Positions 17,061 through 25,397 of a stretch of DNA of 64,000 nt are shown piece after piece (position 1 is the stretch's first letter; each line of letters opens with the position of its first letter). The position numbers were made by a program, and so were the translations under genes. Source of the stretch: an uncultured Pelagibacteraceae bacterium (lineage in GTDB: Bacteria > Pseudomonadota > Alphaproteobacteria > Pelagibacterales > Pelagibacteraceae); NCBI GenBank assembly GCA_902585415.1, contig CACIDN010000007.1:1-64000 (forward strand). Reading direction: 5' to 3'. Under the pieces are notes generated by a model. It was not told the origin of the DNA. It was given only the letters and a program-made list of their open reading frames with translations, and searched no databases.

Positions 17061-17075
17061 GTTATCCTTTTATTC
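17055..17075 (-). promoter_or_regulatory. Shine-Dalgarno and start of the 41-residue microprotein
   Basis: On the minus strand the end of the aldehyde dehydrogenase gene contains AAAGGATAACATG. AAGGA lies four bases before the ATG at 17060, and the upstream stop codon TAA overlaps this spacer. This is the main reason to treat the short frame as translated. Confidence 0.55.
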
Positions 17076-18519
17076 CTAAATGGGTATATTTAACATTTAA
17101 ATAATCTTTAATGGCCATTGAACCGCCTTCTCTACCATAACCTGCCTGTTTTATACCGCCAAATGGTGCTTCAGCAATTGCGACCAAAGGTGTATTAACT
17201 GCAACTGTTCCTGTTTCCATTAACTCAGATGCCCTATGTGCTCTTTCCATTGAATTCGTGCAAATATAACTAGATAATCCAAGTTCATGATTGTTTGCTC
17301 TTTCGATTACTTCATCGAATTCTTTAAATGATAACATTGGGACTAAAGGTCCAAACGGTTCTACTTTCATAATTTTAAAATCATCTTTTACATTATCAAA
17401 AATAGTTGGTTCATAGAAATATCCTTTATTAAATCCTTGTGGTCTCTTTCCACCTAATAAAACTTTTGCTCCCTCTTTTTTTGTAGTTTCAACTAAGTCT
17501 TCAATTTCATTTAGTCTTTTCTTTGTAGTTAGTGGGCCTAACTGAACTGTTGGATCCATGCCATCGCCTATCTTTAATTTCTTAGTTTTTTCAACAAATA
17601 AATTTACAAATTCATCCTTTTTGCTTTCCTGAATATAAAATCTATTAGGTGATATACAAACTTGTCCATTATTTCTAAATTTTGCAGCAATTGCCATATC
17701 AGCTGCTTTTTTAATATCAGCATCATCAAAAACTATAAATGGTGAATGTCCACTTAGTTCCATAGTTACTCTTTGAACTTTATCTGCAGCTTGTTTTAAA
17801 ATTAATTTACCAACTCTAGATGATCCTGTTATAGATATTTTTTTAACTATATCTGATGCTATTAATTGTTGTGCAATGCTTGGAGGGTCTCCTGATAATA
17901 AATTAACAACTCCAGGAGGTACTCCACACTCTCTACAAATTTCAACTTGTTCCATTACAACACCTGGTGTTATGACATCAGGTTTAACGATTACTGAACA
18001 ACCTGCTGCAAGGGCTGTAGAAATTTTTCTAGCTGATAAAACTAAAGGAAAATTCCAAGGAACTAAAGCTGCAACTACTCCTACTGGCTGATAATAAACG
18101 TGAACTCTTGTATCTTCAAATCTACTTTCAACGGTTTGACCATAAATTCTTTTTGTTTCTTCTGCATTCCATTCATAAATATCTGCAGCACCGTTCACTT
18201 CACCTTTTGCTTCAGCAAACGGTTTGCCAACTTCAAGCGTCATCCATTTTGCAAGTATATCTTGCTTTTCCCTCAACTTGTCTGCAATACGTCTTAAAAC
18301 ATATGCTCTTTGCCAAGGTGGAGTTTTTTTCCAAACTTCTAATCCTTTTTCAGCAGACCTTAAAGCTTTCTCAACATCTTCTGGTGAAGCCTTTGAAGCA
18401 TGTCCAATAATTTCTTCATTTGCAGGATTTAAAACTTCGTATGTTTCGCCATTAGATGATTGATGCCATTTACCATCAGTGAATTGTCCGTATTTTTCGT
18501 ACATATTCCAATCTAGCAT
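17062..18519 (-). CDS. NAD(P)-dependent aldehyde dehydrogenase (succinate-semialdehyde dehydrogenase-like)
   Basis: The 485-residue ALDH has the normal length. Catalytic residues are N156 in VPWNFP, K179 in IVKPDVITP, E254 in MELSGHSP and C288 in GQVCISP. ELSGHSP in place of the usual ELGGKSP and KPDVITPG in place of KPAEETP mark a divergent branch near GabD and other semialdehyde dehydrogenases. The substrate cannot be fixed. It is divergent from the GYD-domain gene across an 88-base gap, and the 41-residue membrane protein gene follows at once on the same strand. Confidence 0.88.
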   Translation of the reverse strand: MLDWNMYEKYGQFTDGKWHQSSNGETYEVLNPANEEIIGHASKASPEDVEKALRSAEKGLEVWKKTPPWQRAYVLRRIADKLREKQDILAKWMTLEVGKPFAEAKGEVNGAADIYEWNAEETKRIYGQTVESRFEDTRVHVYYQPVGVVAALVPWNFPLVLSARKISTALAAGCSVIVKPDVITPGVVMEQVEICRECGVPPGVVNLLSGDPPSIAQQLIASDIVKKISITGSSRVGKLILKQAADKVQRVTMELSGHSPFIVFDDADIKKAADMAIAAKFRNNGQVCISPNRFYIQESKKDEFVNLFVEKTKKLKIGDGMDPTVQLGPLTTKKRLNEIEDLVETTKKEGAKVLLGGKRPQGFNKGYFYEPTIFDNVKDDFKIMKVEPFGPLVPMLSFKEFDEVIERANNHELGLSSYICTNSMERAHRASELMETGTVAVNTPLVAIAEAPFGGIKQAGYGREGGSMAIKDYLNVKYTHLGIKG

Positions 18520-18598
18520 GACCTTTTGAAGTGTCTAGTGTGCAAATAAATCATATAAACAAAAAATCAATATTCGTACTATAATGATTTTATAAAAA

Positions 18599-18604
18599 AG
18601 GAGG
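18599..18604 (+). promoter_or_regulatory. Strong Shine-Dalgarno of the GYD gene
   Basis: AGGAGG lies three bases before the ATG at 18608 and is one of the strongest ribosome binding sites in the window. A TATAAT-like -10 hexamer at 18580-18585 precedes it, with no obvious -35 at the right distance. Confidence 0.55.
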
Positions 18605-18607
18605 ATT

Positions 18608-18931
18608 ATGGCTAAATTTTATGTTATGGGAAATTACTCAGCACAAGCTTTTCAGGGATTTGTTAAAGATCCAGGACAAGATAGAGGAAAAGCAGTTGAG
18701 GCAATTTCACAAGCAATGGGTGGAAAGGTTCACTCATTTGATATTGTAAGAGGCCCTGTCGATTTCGTAGCAGTAGTAGAAGCTGATAGTTTCACAAATG
18801 TTGCGGCAATTAAACTTGCTGTAGAAGCTAGTGGATCTATAAGCAACATGACTATTTGCGAGGCTATTGACATTAAATCAGCTGCAGAAATGGCAGGAAA
18901 AGTAGCTTCAGTTTATAAACCTGCAGGCTAA
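18608..18931 (+). CDS. GYD-domain protein
   Basis: The 107-residue protein has a GYD domain, a ferredoxin-like fold of unknown function: MAKFYVMGNYSAQAFQGF at the start, the central helix RGKAVEAISQAMGGKV, FDIVRGPVDFVAVVEAD and a final NMTICEAIDI strand. Such proteins are often strongly expressed and found near oxidoreductase genes. The strong ribosome binding site supports high translation here. It is alone on its strand between two aldehyde-related minus-strand blocks. Confidence 0.85.
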   Translation: MAKFYVMGNYSAQAFQGFVKDPGQDRGKAVEAISQAMGGKVHSFDIVRGPVDFVAVVEADSFTNVAAIKLAVEASGSISNMTICEAIDIKSAAEMAGKVASVYKPAG

Positions 18932-18938
18932 ACTTTTA

Positions 18939-18971
18939 TTTAATCCTCTGTTGTGCGGACAGAGGATTAAA
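18939..18971. terminator. Perfect 12-bp hairpin between convergent GYD and DsrE-like genes
   Basis: TTTAATCCTCTG (18939-18950) pairs perfectly with CAGAGGATTAAA (18960-18971) around a 9-base loop. It lies 8 bases after the GYD stop and 15 bases before the stop of the DsrE-like gene, where a shared terminator would be expected. Neither strand has a proper run of T after the stem, so it is a weak intrinsic terminator at best. Confidence 0.5.
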
Positions 18972-18985
18972 AACCCTGACTTAAT

Positions 18986-19363
18986 TTAAAGTGTGATTAC
19001 TTGGTCAGGTGGATTAGGACCAAGAGCTGTATATAATTGAGGAAAACAACCAGCAACAACACCATCAACTAGACCTTTTGCTTTAACTTCCCCACTACCA
19101 CATTGCTCAAAAGTACCTTCTGCTAATTCTCTTCTAACAGCACATTGATCGCAAACCATAAGAAGCATTTTCTTCTCTTTTGCGATTTTAGCTAAACGCT
19201 CTCCTACTGGATTACCTTTTTGAAGACACATAATATTATCATCGAAGAAAAACATTCCAACAACACTAACTAAATGAGAATTATCCTCTAGCTGAGGTAA
19301 TATCATAGTGCCTAATTGAAAAGTACTTGCCATATTACTTTTAAAAACGTACGCGATTTTCAT
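18986..19363 (-). CDS. Cysteine-rich DsrE/DsrF-like (SaoD-type) protein
   Basis: The 125-residue protein has the start of a DsrE fold (MKIAYVFKSNMASTFQLGTM) and the segment VVGMFFFDDNIMCLQKGNPVGERL. Five cysteines stand out: C46, C71 and C74 in VCDQCAVRREL, C88 and C106. DsrE relatives carry sulfur as persulfides or take part in thiol chemistry, but the function of this branch is unknown. AAGGAG is well placed before the ATG at 19363. A 32-bp palindrome begins 23 bases upstream of the ATG and probably controls this gene alone. Confidence 0.75.
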   Translation of the reverse strand: MKIAYVFKSNMASTFQLGTMILPQLEDNSHLVSVVGMFFFDDNIMCLQKGNPVGERLAKIAKEKKMLLMVCDQCAVRRELAEGTFEQCGSGEVKAKGLVDGVVAGCFPQLYTALGPNPPDQVITL

Positions 19364-19385
19364 AAATAAACTCCTTAATTGTTAA

Positions 19386-19417
19386 ATGTTATATTATAAC
19401 ATGTTATAACATAACAT
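19386..19417. promoter_or_regulatory. 32-bp palindrome upstream of the DsrE-like gene, probable operator
   Basis: The centre TTATAACATGTTATAA (19394-19409) is a perfect 16-bp palindrome. The arms ATGTTAT and ATAACAT extend it symmetrically to 32 bp with only one mismatched pair. It lies 23 bases upstream of the ATG of the DsrE-like gene, where a dimeric repressor or activator would bind over the promoter. The half-site GTTATAAC also occurs in AGTTATAACT just upstream of the ExaC-type aldehyde dehydrogenase gene. The regulator is unknown. Confidence 0.6.
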
Positions 19418-19478
19418 ATTTCAAAAAGGTAATAAGTCAAGTTTCATATTATCTTTAACTAAAATATTTATTATTAGA

Positions 19479-19829
19479 TTAATTTTTTTTGTCGTTGTCT
19501 ACGACTAAACAAATTTCTGATTTTGTCAGGAATCTTCGACCTGTTCCATTGTCTAAAGAAAACATTCCACCAATACCTTGAACAGCATCAATAGTTAAAT
19601 CAGTGTGTTTCCATTTTTCATATTGATCATCATTCATATAAAAAGGAACACCACCAATTTCTCCAAGTTTAACATCGCTATTACCTACTAAATATTCTTT
19701 TCTAGGATAGCACATTGGAGCACTGCCATCACAACATCCACCTGATTGATGAAATAAAAGCTCATCGCCGTGTTGAGCTTTAATATCTTCAAGAAGTTTT
19801 AATGCAGATTCTGTTGCTTTAACTTTCAT
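19479..19829 (-). CDS. DUF779 family protein
   Basis: I choose the ATG at 19829 (MKVKATESALKLL) because the longer frame from 19862 starts inside the GC-rich hairpin. The 116-residue product has the DUF779 signature HQSGGCCDGSAPMCYP with three cysteines, then GVPFYMNDDQYEKW and a C-terminal GTGRRFLTKSEIC. The family is nearly always encoded beside acetaldehyde-type aldehyde dehydrogenases, as here. The biochemical role is unknown, but cysteines and His suggest metal or redox function. Confidence 0.9.
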   Translation of the reverse strand: MKVKATESALKLLEDIKAQHGDELLFHQSGGCCDGSAPMCYPRKEYLVGNSDVKLGEIGGVPFYMNDDQYEKWKHTDLTIDAVQGIGGMFSLDNGTGRRFLTKSEICLVVDNDKKN

Positions 19830-19836
19830 ATAAATT

Positions 19837-19862
19837 ATGGCCCGTGATTCCTCACGGGCCAT
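19837..19862. other. GC-rich perfect 11-bp hairpin between aldehyde dehydrogenase and DUF779 genes
   Basis: ATGGCCCGTGA (19837-19847) pairs with TCACGGGCCAT (19852-19862) around the loop TTCC. This is the most GC-rich structure seen in any spacer of the window. On the transcribed (minus) strand it lies just after the aldehyde dehydrogenase stop and eight bases before the DUF779 start, with no T-run behind it. An RNA processing or stability element, or an attenuating hairpin that sets the ratio of the two proteins, seems more likely than a full terminator. Confidence 0.6.
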
Positions 19863-19879
19863 TATATATTAATTATTGT

Positions 19880-21421
19880 TTAAAAGAAGCCTAATTTCTT
19901 TTCACTGTAAGACACGTGTAAGTTCTTCACTTGTCTGTAGTGGTTAAGCATCATTTTATGTGTTTCTCTTCCGATACCAGATTGTTTGTATCCACCGAAA
20001 GCAGCATGAGCTGGATATGCGTGATAGCAGTTTGTCCAAACTCTACCAGCTTGGATTTCTCTACCCATTCTAAACGCACGATTACCATTTCTAGTCCATA
20101 CTCCTGCACCTAAACCATAAAGAGTGTCATTAGCAATTTCTAATGCTTCTTTCTCATCTTTAAATTTAGTTACAGAAACAACAGGTCCAAAAATTTCTTC
20201 TTGGAATATTCTCATGTCATTTTTACCTTCGAAAATAGTTGGCTCAATGTAGTTTCCTTTTTCTAAACCACTATTGATTTTAGCAACATTTCCACCACAT
20301 AGAACTTTGGCACCTTCTTTCTTACCTAGGTCTAGATAAGATTTGATTTTTTCCATTTGTTCTAATGAAGCTTGCGCACCAATCATTGTTTCCATTTTTA
20401 AAGGATTGTCTTGTTTAACTGCTTTAGTTCTTGCAACAGCTCTTTCCATGAACTTGTCATAGATAGACTCTTGAACTAATGCTCTACTTGGACAAGTACA
20501 AACTTCTCCTTGGTTTAATGTAAACATCGCAAAACCTTCTAGACATTTGTCGAAGAAGTCATCGTCTTTATCCATAACGTCTTCAAAATAAATGTTAGGA
20601 GATTTACCACCTAATTCTAGAGTAATTGGAATTAAGTTTTGTGATGCGTATTGCATTATCAATCTACCAGTTGTTGTTTCACCAGTGAAAGCAACTTTTC
20701 TTATTCTTTTAGAAGATGCTAAAGGTTTACCAGCTTCTAAACCAAAACCGCTTACAATATTAACTACACCTGGAGGCAATATATCACCAATAAGTTCCAT
20801 CAATACCATGATCGAAGCTGGAGTTTGCTCTGCAGGTTTTAATACCACACAGTTACCAGCAGCCAATGCTGGAGCAAGTTTCCAAGTTGCCATTAGTAAA
20901 GGGAAGTTCCAAGGTATAATTTGTCCAACTACACCTAGTGGCTCAGGTATATGGTAAGAGTATTCACCGCTGCTAATTTCAGCAATTGAACCTTCTTCAG
21001 CTCTAATTACACCTGCAAAATATCTCCAGTGGTCGATCACTAAAGGTAAGTCTGCAGCCATACATTCTCTGATTGGCTTACCATTATCTAAACACTCTGC
21101 TACAGCTAATGTGTTTAAGTTTTTCTCTATCGCATCAGCTACTTTAAGTAACATGTTAGATCTTTCCGTTATTGAAGTTTTACCCCAAGATGGGAAAGCT
21201 GCGTGAGCTGCATCTAATGCTGCATCCACGTCTTTTTCATTTGATCTTGCAATTGAACAGATCTTCTCATTTGAAATAGGAGAAGTATTATCAAAATACT
21301 TACCTGATTTAGGCTCTACAAATTTACCATTGATGTAGTTTCCATACTTTGCTTTAAATGGAAATTTAACCTTTAAATGAGATGTATCTAGAACAGAAGA
21401 CAATTTCATTTCTGCACTCAT
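19880..21421 (-). CDS. Acetaldehyde-type aldehyde dehydrogenase (ExaC/AldB group)
   Basis: The 513-residue NAD-dependent enzyme has all catalytic residues: N172 in IPWNFP, K195 in [10 protein letters not shown]269 in LELGGKSPN and C308 in GEVCTCPS. The ITLELGG and [19 protein letters not shown] segments are those of the ExaC/AldB branch, which oxidises acetaldehyde and other short aldehydes to acids. A clear GGAGG precedes the ATG. The DUF779 gene follows on the same strand, separated by the GC-rich hairpin. AGTTATAACT at 21434-21443 lies just upstream and shares a half-site with the DsrE-gene palindrome. Confidence 0.92.
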   Translation of the reverse strand: MSAEMKLSSVLDTSHLKVKFPFKAKYGNYINGKFVEPKSGKYFDNTSPISNEKICSIARSNEKDVDAALDAAHAAFPSWGKTSITERSNMLLKVADAIEKNLNTLAVAECLDNGKPIRECMAADLPLVIDHWRYFAGVIRAEEGSIAEISSGEYSYHIPEPLGVVGQIIPWNFPLLMATWKLAPALAAGNCVVLKPAEQTPASIMVLMELIGDILPPGVVNIVSGFGLEAGKPLASSKRIRKVAFTGETTTGRLIMQYASQNLIPITLELGGKSPNIYFEDVMDKDDDFFDKCLEGFAMFTLNQGEVCTCPSRALVQESIYDKFMERAVARTKAVKQDNPLKMETMIGAQASLEQMEKIKSYLDLGKKEGAKVLCGGNVAKINSGLEKGNYIEPTIFEGKNDMRIFQEEIFGPVVSVTKFKDEKEALEIANDTLYGLGAGVWTRNGNRAFRMGREIQAGRVWTNCYHAYPAHAAFGGYKQSGIGRETHKMMLNHYRQVKNLHVSYSEKKLGFF

Positions 21422-21433
21422 TTTTCCTCCATT

Positions 21434-21477
21434 AGTTATAACTTTTATGACTTTCTTAAATTTTTATATAAAGTCAT
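21434..21477. promoter_or_regulatory. Palindrome and inverted repeat upstream of the ExaC-type aldehyde dehydrogenase gene
   Basis: AGTTATAACT (21434-21443) is a perfect 10-bp palindrome 12 bases upstream of the ATG. Next to it ATGACTTT (21447-21454) and AAAGTCAT (21470-21477) form an 8-bp inverted repeat with a 15-base spacer. Both could be operators. The first shares GTTATAAC with the DsrE-gene palindrome. Confidence 0.4.
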
Positions 21478-21542
21478 TTTGTACAATGCTTAATTAAAAC
21501 TCTTTTTGGACGGTATGTAAATATTCAATTATATTTTCAATC

Positions 21543-22403
21543 TTAGGTTGATGTATTTTTTCTTGTTGCGAGATAAACACCAAAAGATGCGACTAAAAAA
21601 CCAAATATGTCCAAATTTGACAATTCCTCATTCAAAAAAATCCAAGCAATAATTGCTGTTGTGGCTGGGATTAGAAAAAATATTGTTACAGTTTTGCTCG
21701 CTGAATTATTTTTTATTAAATACATTAAAATTGTAAAAGCCCCAAAAGATACTAAAAAAATTTGATGGCTCATTGCAATCAGAAAAGTTTTATTAAAATT
21801 AATAAATGCCTCTGCAAAAAAAATAACAATTAAAATATGAAATATACATCCCCCAGCCGCTTGATACATGTTGCTCACTGGTAGCGGTGCATTTCCACCA
21901 AACCTCTTTTGTAAAAGAGTTGCAGATGTAATAGATGCTAAGGCTATAAATGATGCTAAGATACCAATTGATGGTAAAGCATCTCCTAAATCAAGTCCTA
22001 AGACAATTGCTGCTCCACTAAAACCTAATATCACACCTACCCACTGTCTCCATCCAACTTTTTCATTTAATATTGGTCCAGCTAATGCATTTGTAAGTAC
22101 TGGTTGCATTGTTACTATAAGTGCAGTTATCCCTGTGGGTACTCCAAGCGAAACAGAGTAAAAAACACCACCTAAATAAATTCCGTGAAACAACACTCCA
22201 CTTAAAATTGAATTAGATAATTCTCTTTTTTCTAACTTTAGTGAAATTTTTTTGTATTTAGCATACATCAAAAATCCAATTGCAACTAAAAAAAATCTAA
22301 AAGCTAAGGCAGAGAATGGATCACTATTATCAACTATTGGTTTAGTCGTAACAAAAGCTGATGACCATAAAAAAATAAATACGAATGATAAACTATTTTT
22401 CAT
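21543..22403 (-). CDS. DMT-superfamily (EamA) permease
   Basis: The 286-residue membrane protein has about ten hydrophobic helices in two EamA repeats. Recognisable pieces are FLWSSAFVTTKPIV in helix 1, DPFSALAFRFFLVAIGF in helix 2 and GEVFLNEELS-like FLNEELSNLDIFGFLVASFGVYL near the C-terminus. Members export metabolites such as amino acids. The substrate is unknown. A second, diverged EamA gene follows 69 bases upstream on the same strand, and the parS-like palindrome lies between the two. Confidence 0.88.
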   Translation of the reverse strand: MKNSLSFVFIFLWSSAFVTTKPIVDNSDPFSALAFRFFLVAIGFLMYAKYKKISLKLEKRELSNSILSGVLFHGIYLGGVFYSVSLGVPTGITALIVTMQPVLTNALAGPILNEKVGWRQWVGVILGFSGAAIVLGLDLGDALPSIGILASFIALASITSATLLQKRFGGNAPLPVSNMYQAAGGCIFHILIVIFFAEAFINFNKTFLIAMSHQIFLVSFGAFTILMYLIKNNSASKTVTIFFLIPATTAIIAWIFLNEELSNLDIFGFLVASFGVYLATRKNTST

Positions 22404-22421
22404 TTTAGTAAGTTATATTAA

Positions 22422-22433
22422 TTTCACGTGAAA
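22422..22433. promoter_or_regulatory. parS-like palindrome
   Basis: TTTCACGTGAAA is a perfect 12-bp palindrome, extended by one more consensus base to TTTCACGTGAAAC. Compared with the 16-bp ParB-binding parS consensus (TGTTTCACGTGAAACA), 13 positions agree; the differences are in the outermost bases. It lies in the 69-base spacer between two EamA genes, 19 bases upstream of one start codon. A chromosome segregation site is the best guess, while an ordinary operator for the transporter gene is the alternative. Confidence 0.5.
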
Positions 22434-22472
22434 CCATAAAAAAACCTAAAGTTGAATCGTATTTCAAATTAA

Positions 22473-23366
22473 TTAAACTTTAATAGGAACTCTTTTAGTA
22501 GATTGTTTTACAAGATATATTCCAAGGATAATTGCAACTAAGGCTATAATTACTTTATCTGTAATAATTTCTCCTAAAAAAATGTACCCCAAAACAACTC
22601 CAAAAATAGGAATTAAATAAGCTACTTGAGACTGAAATACTAACCCATTTTCTTTTAAAACTTTAAATCTTAAAACCCAAGCCAAGCCAGTTGTGATTAA
22701 GCCTAAGTAAATTATTGAAATAAGCGAGCTCACTGATGGATTATAATTCCATGGTTTTTCTAAAAAAAAACATATTGGTAATAGAATTATTGTAGCCCAT
22801 ATTAAAATAGAAACTGTAACATTCTCGTTTTTTTTCTTGCTTATTTTTAGTGTTAAAATACCTCCAATAACGTAGCCTAGGGAACCCATTAATATACAAA
22901 ATGCTGAAACGATGTTGTTTTCATTGATCAAAAAATCATCGGAAAATAGATAAACTATACCTGCAAAACCAACAGAAACACCAATAATTTTTAAGAGATT
23001 TATTTTCTCATTTTTAATGAACAAGTGAGCTAGTAGTGTTGAGGTCAAAGGTGAAGTTGACATTAATATTGCTGCTAAATTACTTTGAATTTGTTTCACT
23101 CCATAAGCAATTAAAAAAAACGGTAATACAAGATTTACAAAACCAATTGATGCAAACCAAATCCAGTCTTTTGAAAATGCTTCGATTTTTATATTTTTAA
23201 TACTACATAAAATAAGTAAGGGAATTGAGCCTAGAAAAACTCTAATAAAAGCAATGGTTATTGGTCCAAAAGATTCTGTTGCAATTTTTATATTAAAAAA
23301 AGCTGAAGCCCAAATTAAGGCTAAAAAAACAAGTAAAGAATAGTCAATTAAATTAGGTTGTCTCAT
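22473..23366 (-). CDS. DMT-superfamily (EamA) permease
   Basis: The 297-residue protein has ten hydrophobic helices in two EamA repeats: FLALIWASAFFNIKIATESFG at the start (read in two parts), ITIAFIRVFLGSIPLL in helix 2 and a C-terminal ILGIYLVKQSTKR. It has little similarity by eye to the neighbouring EamA protein, so the two are not a recent duplication. The ATG at 23366 overlaps the stop of the YbaK gene by four bases, which implies coupled translation. The substrate is unknown. Confidence 0.88.
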   Translation of the reverse strand: MRQPNLIDYSLLVFLALIWASAFFNIKIATESFGPITIAFIRVFLGSIPLLILCSIKNIKIEAFSKDWIWFASIGFVNLVLPFFLIAYGVKQIQSNLAAILMSTSPLTSTLLAHLFIKNEKINLLKIIGVSVGFAGIVYLFSDDFLINENNIVSAFCILMGSLGYVIGGILTLKISKKKNENVTVSILIWATIILLPICFFLEKPWNYNPSVSSLISIIYLGLITTGLAWVLRFKVLKENGLVFQSQVAYLIPIFGVVLGYIFLGEIITDKVIIALVAIILGIYLVKQSTKRVPIKV

Positions 23367-23845
23367 TCTGAAATATCCAAAGTTTTACCATTAGTGATTT
23401 TTAAAAGATCTAAATTACTTATTTTAAAAATACTATTTGGGTGGCCTGCGGCAGCAAAAACATCTTTAAATCTATCAAATGTTTTATCAACTAAAACATC
23501 AATTTTTTTTAAATGACCTACTGGTGAAACACCTCCGATGCTAAAACCTGTGTTTTCTTTAACTTGTTCTGCATCAGCCATACAAACATCTTTTTTTGAA
23601 ATAATTTTTTTTAATTTATTTAATGAGCATTTCTTGTCGCCAGGTATCAAACATAAAATAAATCCATCATCGGCTTTTAAAAGTAAACTTTTAACTATTG
23701 CCCCAATTTCACAATTAAGTGCATTTGCAGCATCTTTTGCTGTTCTTGCTGTGCTTTCCAAAATCATAATTTTAATATTGTCATTAAATTCATTAAGAAC
23801 CTTTTGAACTCTAATCACTGCTTCACTGGCTAAAATTGAATTCAT
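23363..23845 (-). CDS. YbaK/EbsC-family aminoacyl-tRNA deacylase
   Basis: The 160-residue protein belongs to the YbaK/ProX-like editing family, which removes wrongly attached amino acids from tRNA, for example Cys or Ala on tRNA-Pro. The conserved lysine is K52 in EIGAIVKSLLLKADD. FSIGGVSPVGH and the C-terminal FAAAGHPNSIFKI are family hallmarks. The stop overlaps the start of the downstream EamA gene. The glnA promoter region is on its other side in a divergent arrangement. Confidence 0.9.
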   Translation of the reverse strand: MNSILASEAVIRVQKVLNEFNDNIKIMILESTARTAKDAANALNCEIGAIVKSLLLKADDGFILCLIPGDKKCSLNKLKKIISKKDVCMADAEQVKENTGFSIGGVSPVGHLKKIDVLVDKTFDRFKDVFAAAGHPNSIFKISNLDLLKITNGKTLDISE

Positions 23846-23890
23846 TTACAACCCTTGATTGTTTGCAAAAAAGTAATTTCTCATGTTTAA

Positions 23891-23913
23891 TCCTATGTTT
23901 AAATGACATAGGA
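23891..23913. promoter_or_regulatory. Hairpin in the glnA upstream region
   Basis: TCCTATG (23891-23897) and CATAGGA (23907-23913) are perfectly complementary around a nine-base loop, in the 139-base spacer between ybaK and glnA, about 70 bases before the glnA ATG. It could be an operator or a leader hairpin. I see no sigma-54 promoter and no sequence I can match to a known glutamine riboswitch. Confidence 0.35.
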
Positions 23914-23984
23914 GATATTAATTTATATCAGGATTAAGTTATAATTATTTTTGATACTAATCCAGAAAATTTGGAGATTACAAT

Positions 23985-25391
23985 ATGAGCGCAAATAACG
24001 TACTTAAAACAATTAAAGATAAGGAAATAGAATACGTGGATCTGAGATTTACAGATCCAAGAGGAAAACTTCAACACGTTACTATGGATGCTAAAGTAGT
24101 AGACGGGGACATGTTAGATGAAGGAATATTTTTTGATGGTTCGTCAATAGCTGGCTGGAAGGCTATTAATGAATCTGACATGATTTTGAAACCAGATTTA
24201 TCAAGAGCAATAGTCGACCCTTTTACGTCTCATAACACTTTAAATATTTTTTGTGATATTTTAGATGCAATAAAGAAAGATCCTTATGAAAGAGACCCGA
24301 GAGGAACAGCAAAAAAAGCTGAGGAATACCTAAAAAAATCAGGTATAGGCGATAAGGCGTTTTTTGGTCCAGAAGCAGAATTTTTTGTATTTGATGACGT
24401 TAAATTTAAAAACGACATGAATGAAACAGGTTTTAAAATAGATAGTATTGAGGGACCTTACAATACAGGTAAAAACTACGACAACGGTAACATGGGTCAT
24501 AGACCTGGTATCAAAGGTGGATATTTTCCAGTACCACCAGTTGACAGTGCTCAAGATATGAGAAGTGAATATTTAAAAGCTATGAAAGACATGGGTATTA
24601 AAGTTGAAAAACACCACCATGAAGTAGCACCAAGCCAACATGAATTAGGTATGTACTTTGGAACACTTGTAGATCAAGCAGATAATTTGCAACTTTATAA
24701 GTATGCCGTTCACATGGTATCTCACTCATTTGGTAAAACAGCTACGTTTATGCCTAAACCAGTTAAAGGTGATAATGGTTCTGGAATGCACGTACACCAA
24801 TCTATATGGAAAGGTGATAAGGCATTATTTTCAGGGGATAAATATGCAGGACTATCGGATCTCGCTTTAAATTATATTGGTGGAATATTAAAACACGCTA
24901 AAGCAATCAACGCATTTTCTAACGCAACAACTAATAGTTATAAAAGATTAATTCCTGGATTTGAAGCGCCAGTGTTATTAGCTTATTCTGCTAGAAATAG
25001 ATCAGCTTCATGCAGAATACCAATAACATTAAGTAAAAAAGCTGCAAGATGTGAAATCAGATTTGGTGATGCTGCTGGAAATCCTTACTTAACTTTTGCT
25101 GCTATGTTAATGGCAGGTCTAGATGGAATTAAAAATAAAATTGATCCTGGTAAATCTTTTGATAAAGATCTTTATGCATTATCAGAGGAAGAAGTAAGTA
25201 AAATCCCAACTGTGTGTGGTTCGTTAAGAGAAGCTATGGAGAGTTTAGATAAAGATAGAAAATTCTTAACAGAAGGTGGTGTTTTCACTGATGACCAAAT
25301 TGATGCATACATTTCATTGAAAATGGAAGAAGTTCATAATTTTGAACATACTCCACATCCAATTGAATTTGAAATGTATTATAGCTGTTAA
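23985..25391 (+). CDS. glnA: Glutamine synthetase type I
   Basis: The 468-residue enzyme makes glutamine from glutamate, ammonia and ATP. The length and motifs are those of bacterial [11 protein letters not shown] (51-58), [23 protein letters not shown] (210-220), [27 protein letters not shown] and [13 protein letters not shown]. The adenylylation tyrosine falls at the canonical number, Y397 in [12 protein letters not shown], so activity is likely controlled by covalent modification. GGAG lies close before the ATG. The usual upstream glnB partner is not present here. Confidence 0.97.
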   Translation: MSANNVLKTIKDKEIEYVDLRFTDPRGKLQHVTMDAKVVDGDMLDEGIFFDGSSIAGWKAINESDMILKPDLSRAIVDPFTSHNTLNIFCDILDAIKKDPYERDPRGTAKKAEEYLKKSGIGDKAFFGPEAEFFVFDDVKFKNDMNETGFKIDSIEGPYNTGKNYDNGNMGHRPGIKGGYFPVPPVDSAQDMRSEYLKAMKDMGIKVEKHHHEVAPSQHELGMYFGTLVDQADNLQLYKYAVHMVSHSFGKTATFMPKPVKGDNGSGMHVHQSIWKGDKALFSGDKYAGLSDLALNYIGGILKHAKAINAFSNATTNSYKRLIPGFEAPVLLAYSARNRSASCRIPITLSKKAARCEIRFGDAAGNPYLTFAAMLMAGLDGIKNKIDPGKSFDKDLYALSEEEVSKIPTVCGSLREAMESLDKDRKFLTEGGVFTDDQIDAYISLKMEEVHNFEHTPHPIEFEMYYSC

Positions 25392-25397
25392 TTTTGA

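Noticed and set aside
18100-18463. Several overlapping plus-strand frames opposite the first aldehyde dehydrogenase
   Set aside because: They are antisense to a conserved catalytic protein and show no protein-like composition.
20592-20957. 121-residue plus-strand frame opposite the ExaC-type aldehyde dehydrogenase
   Set aside because: It mirrors a strongly conserved gene on the minus strand and has no ribosome binding site or family features.
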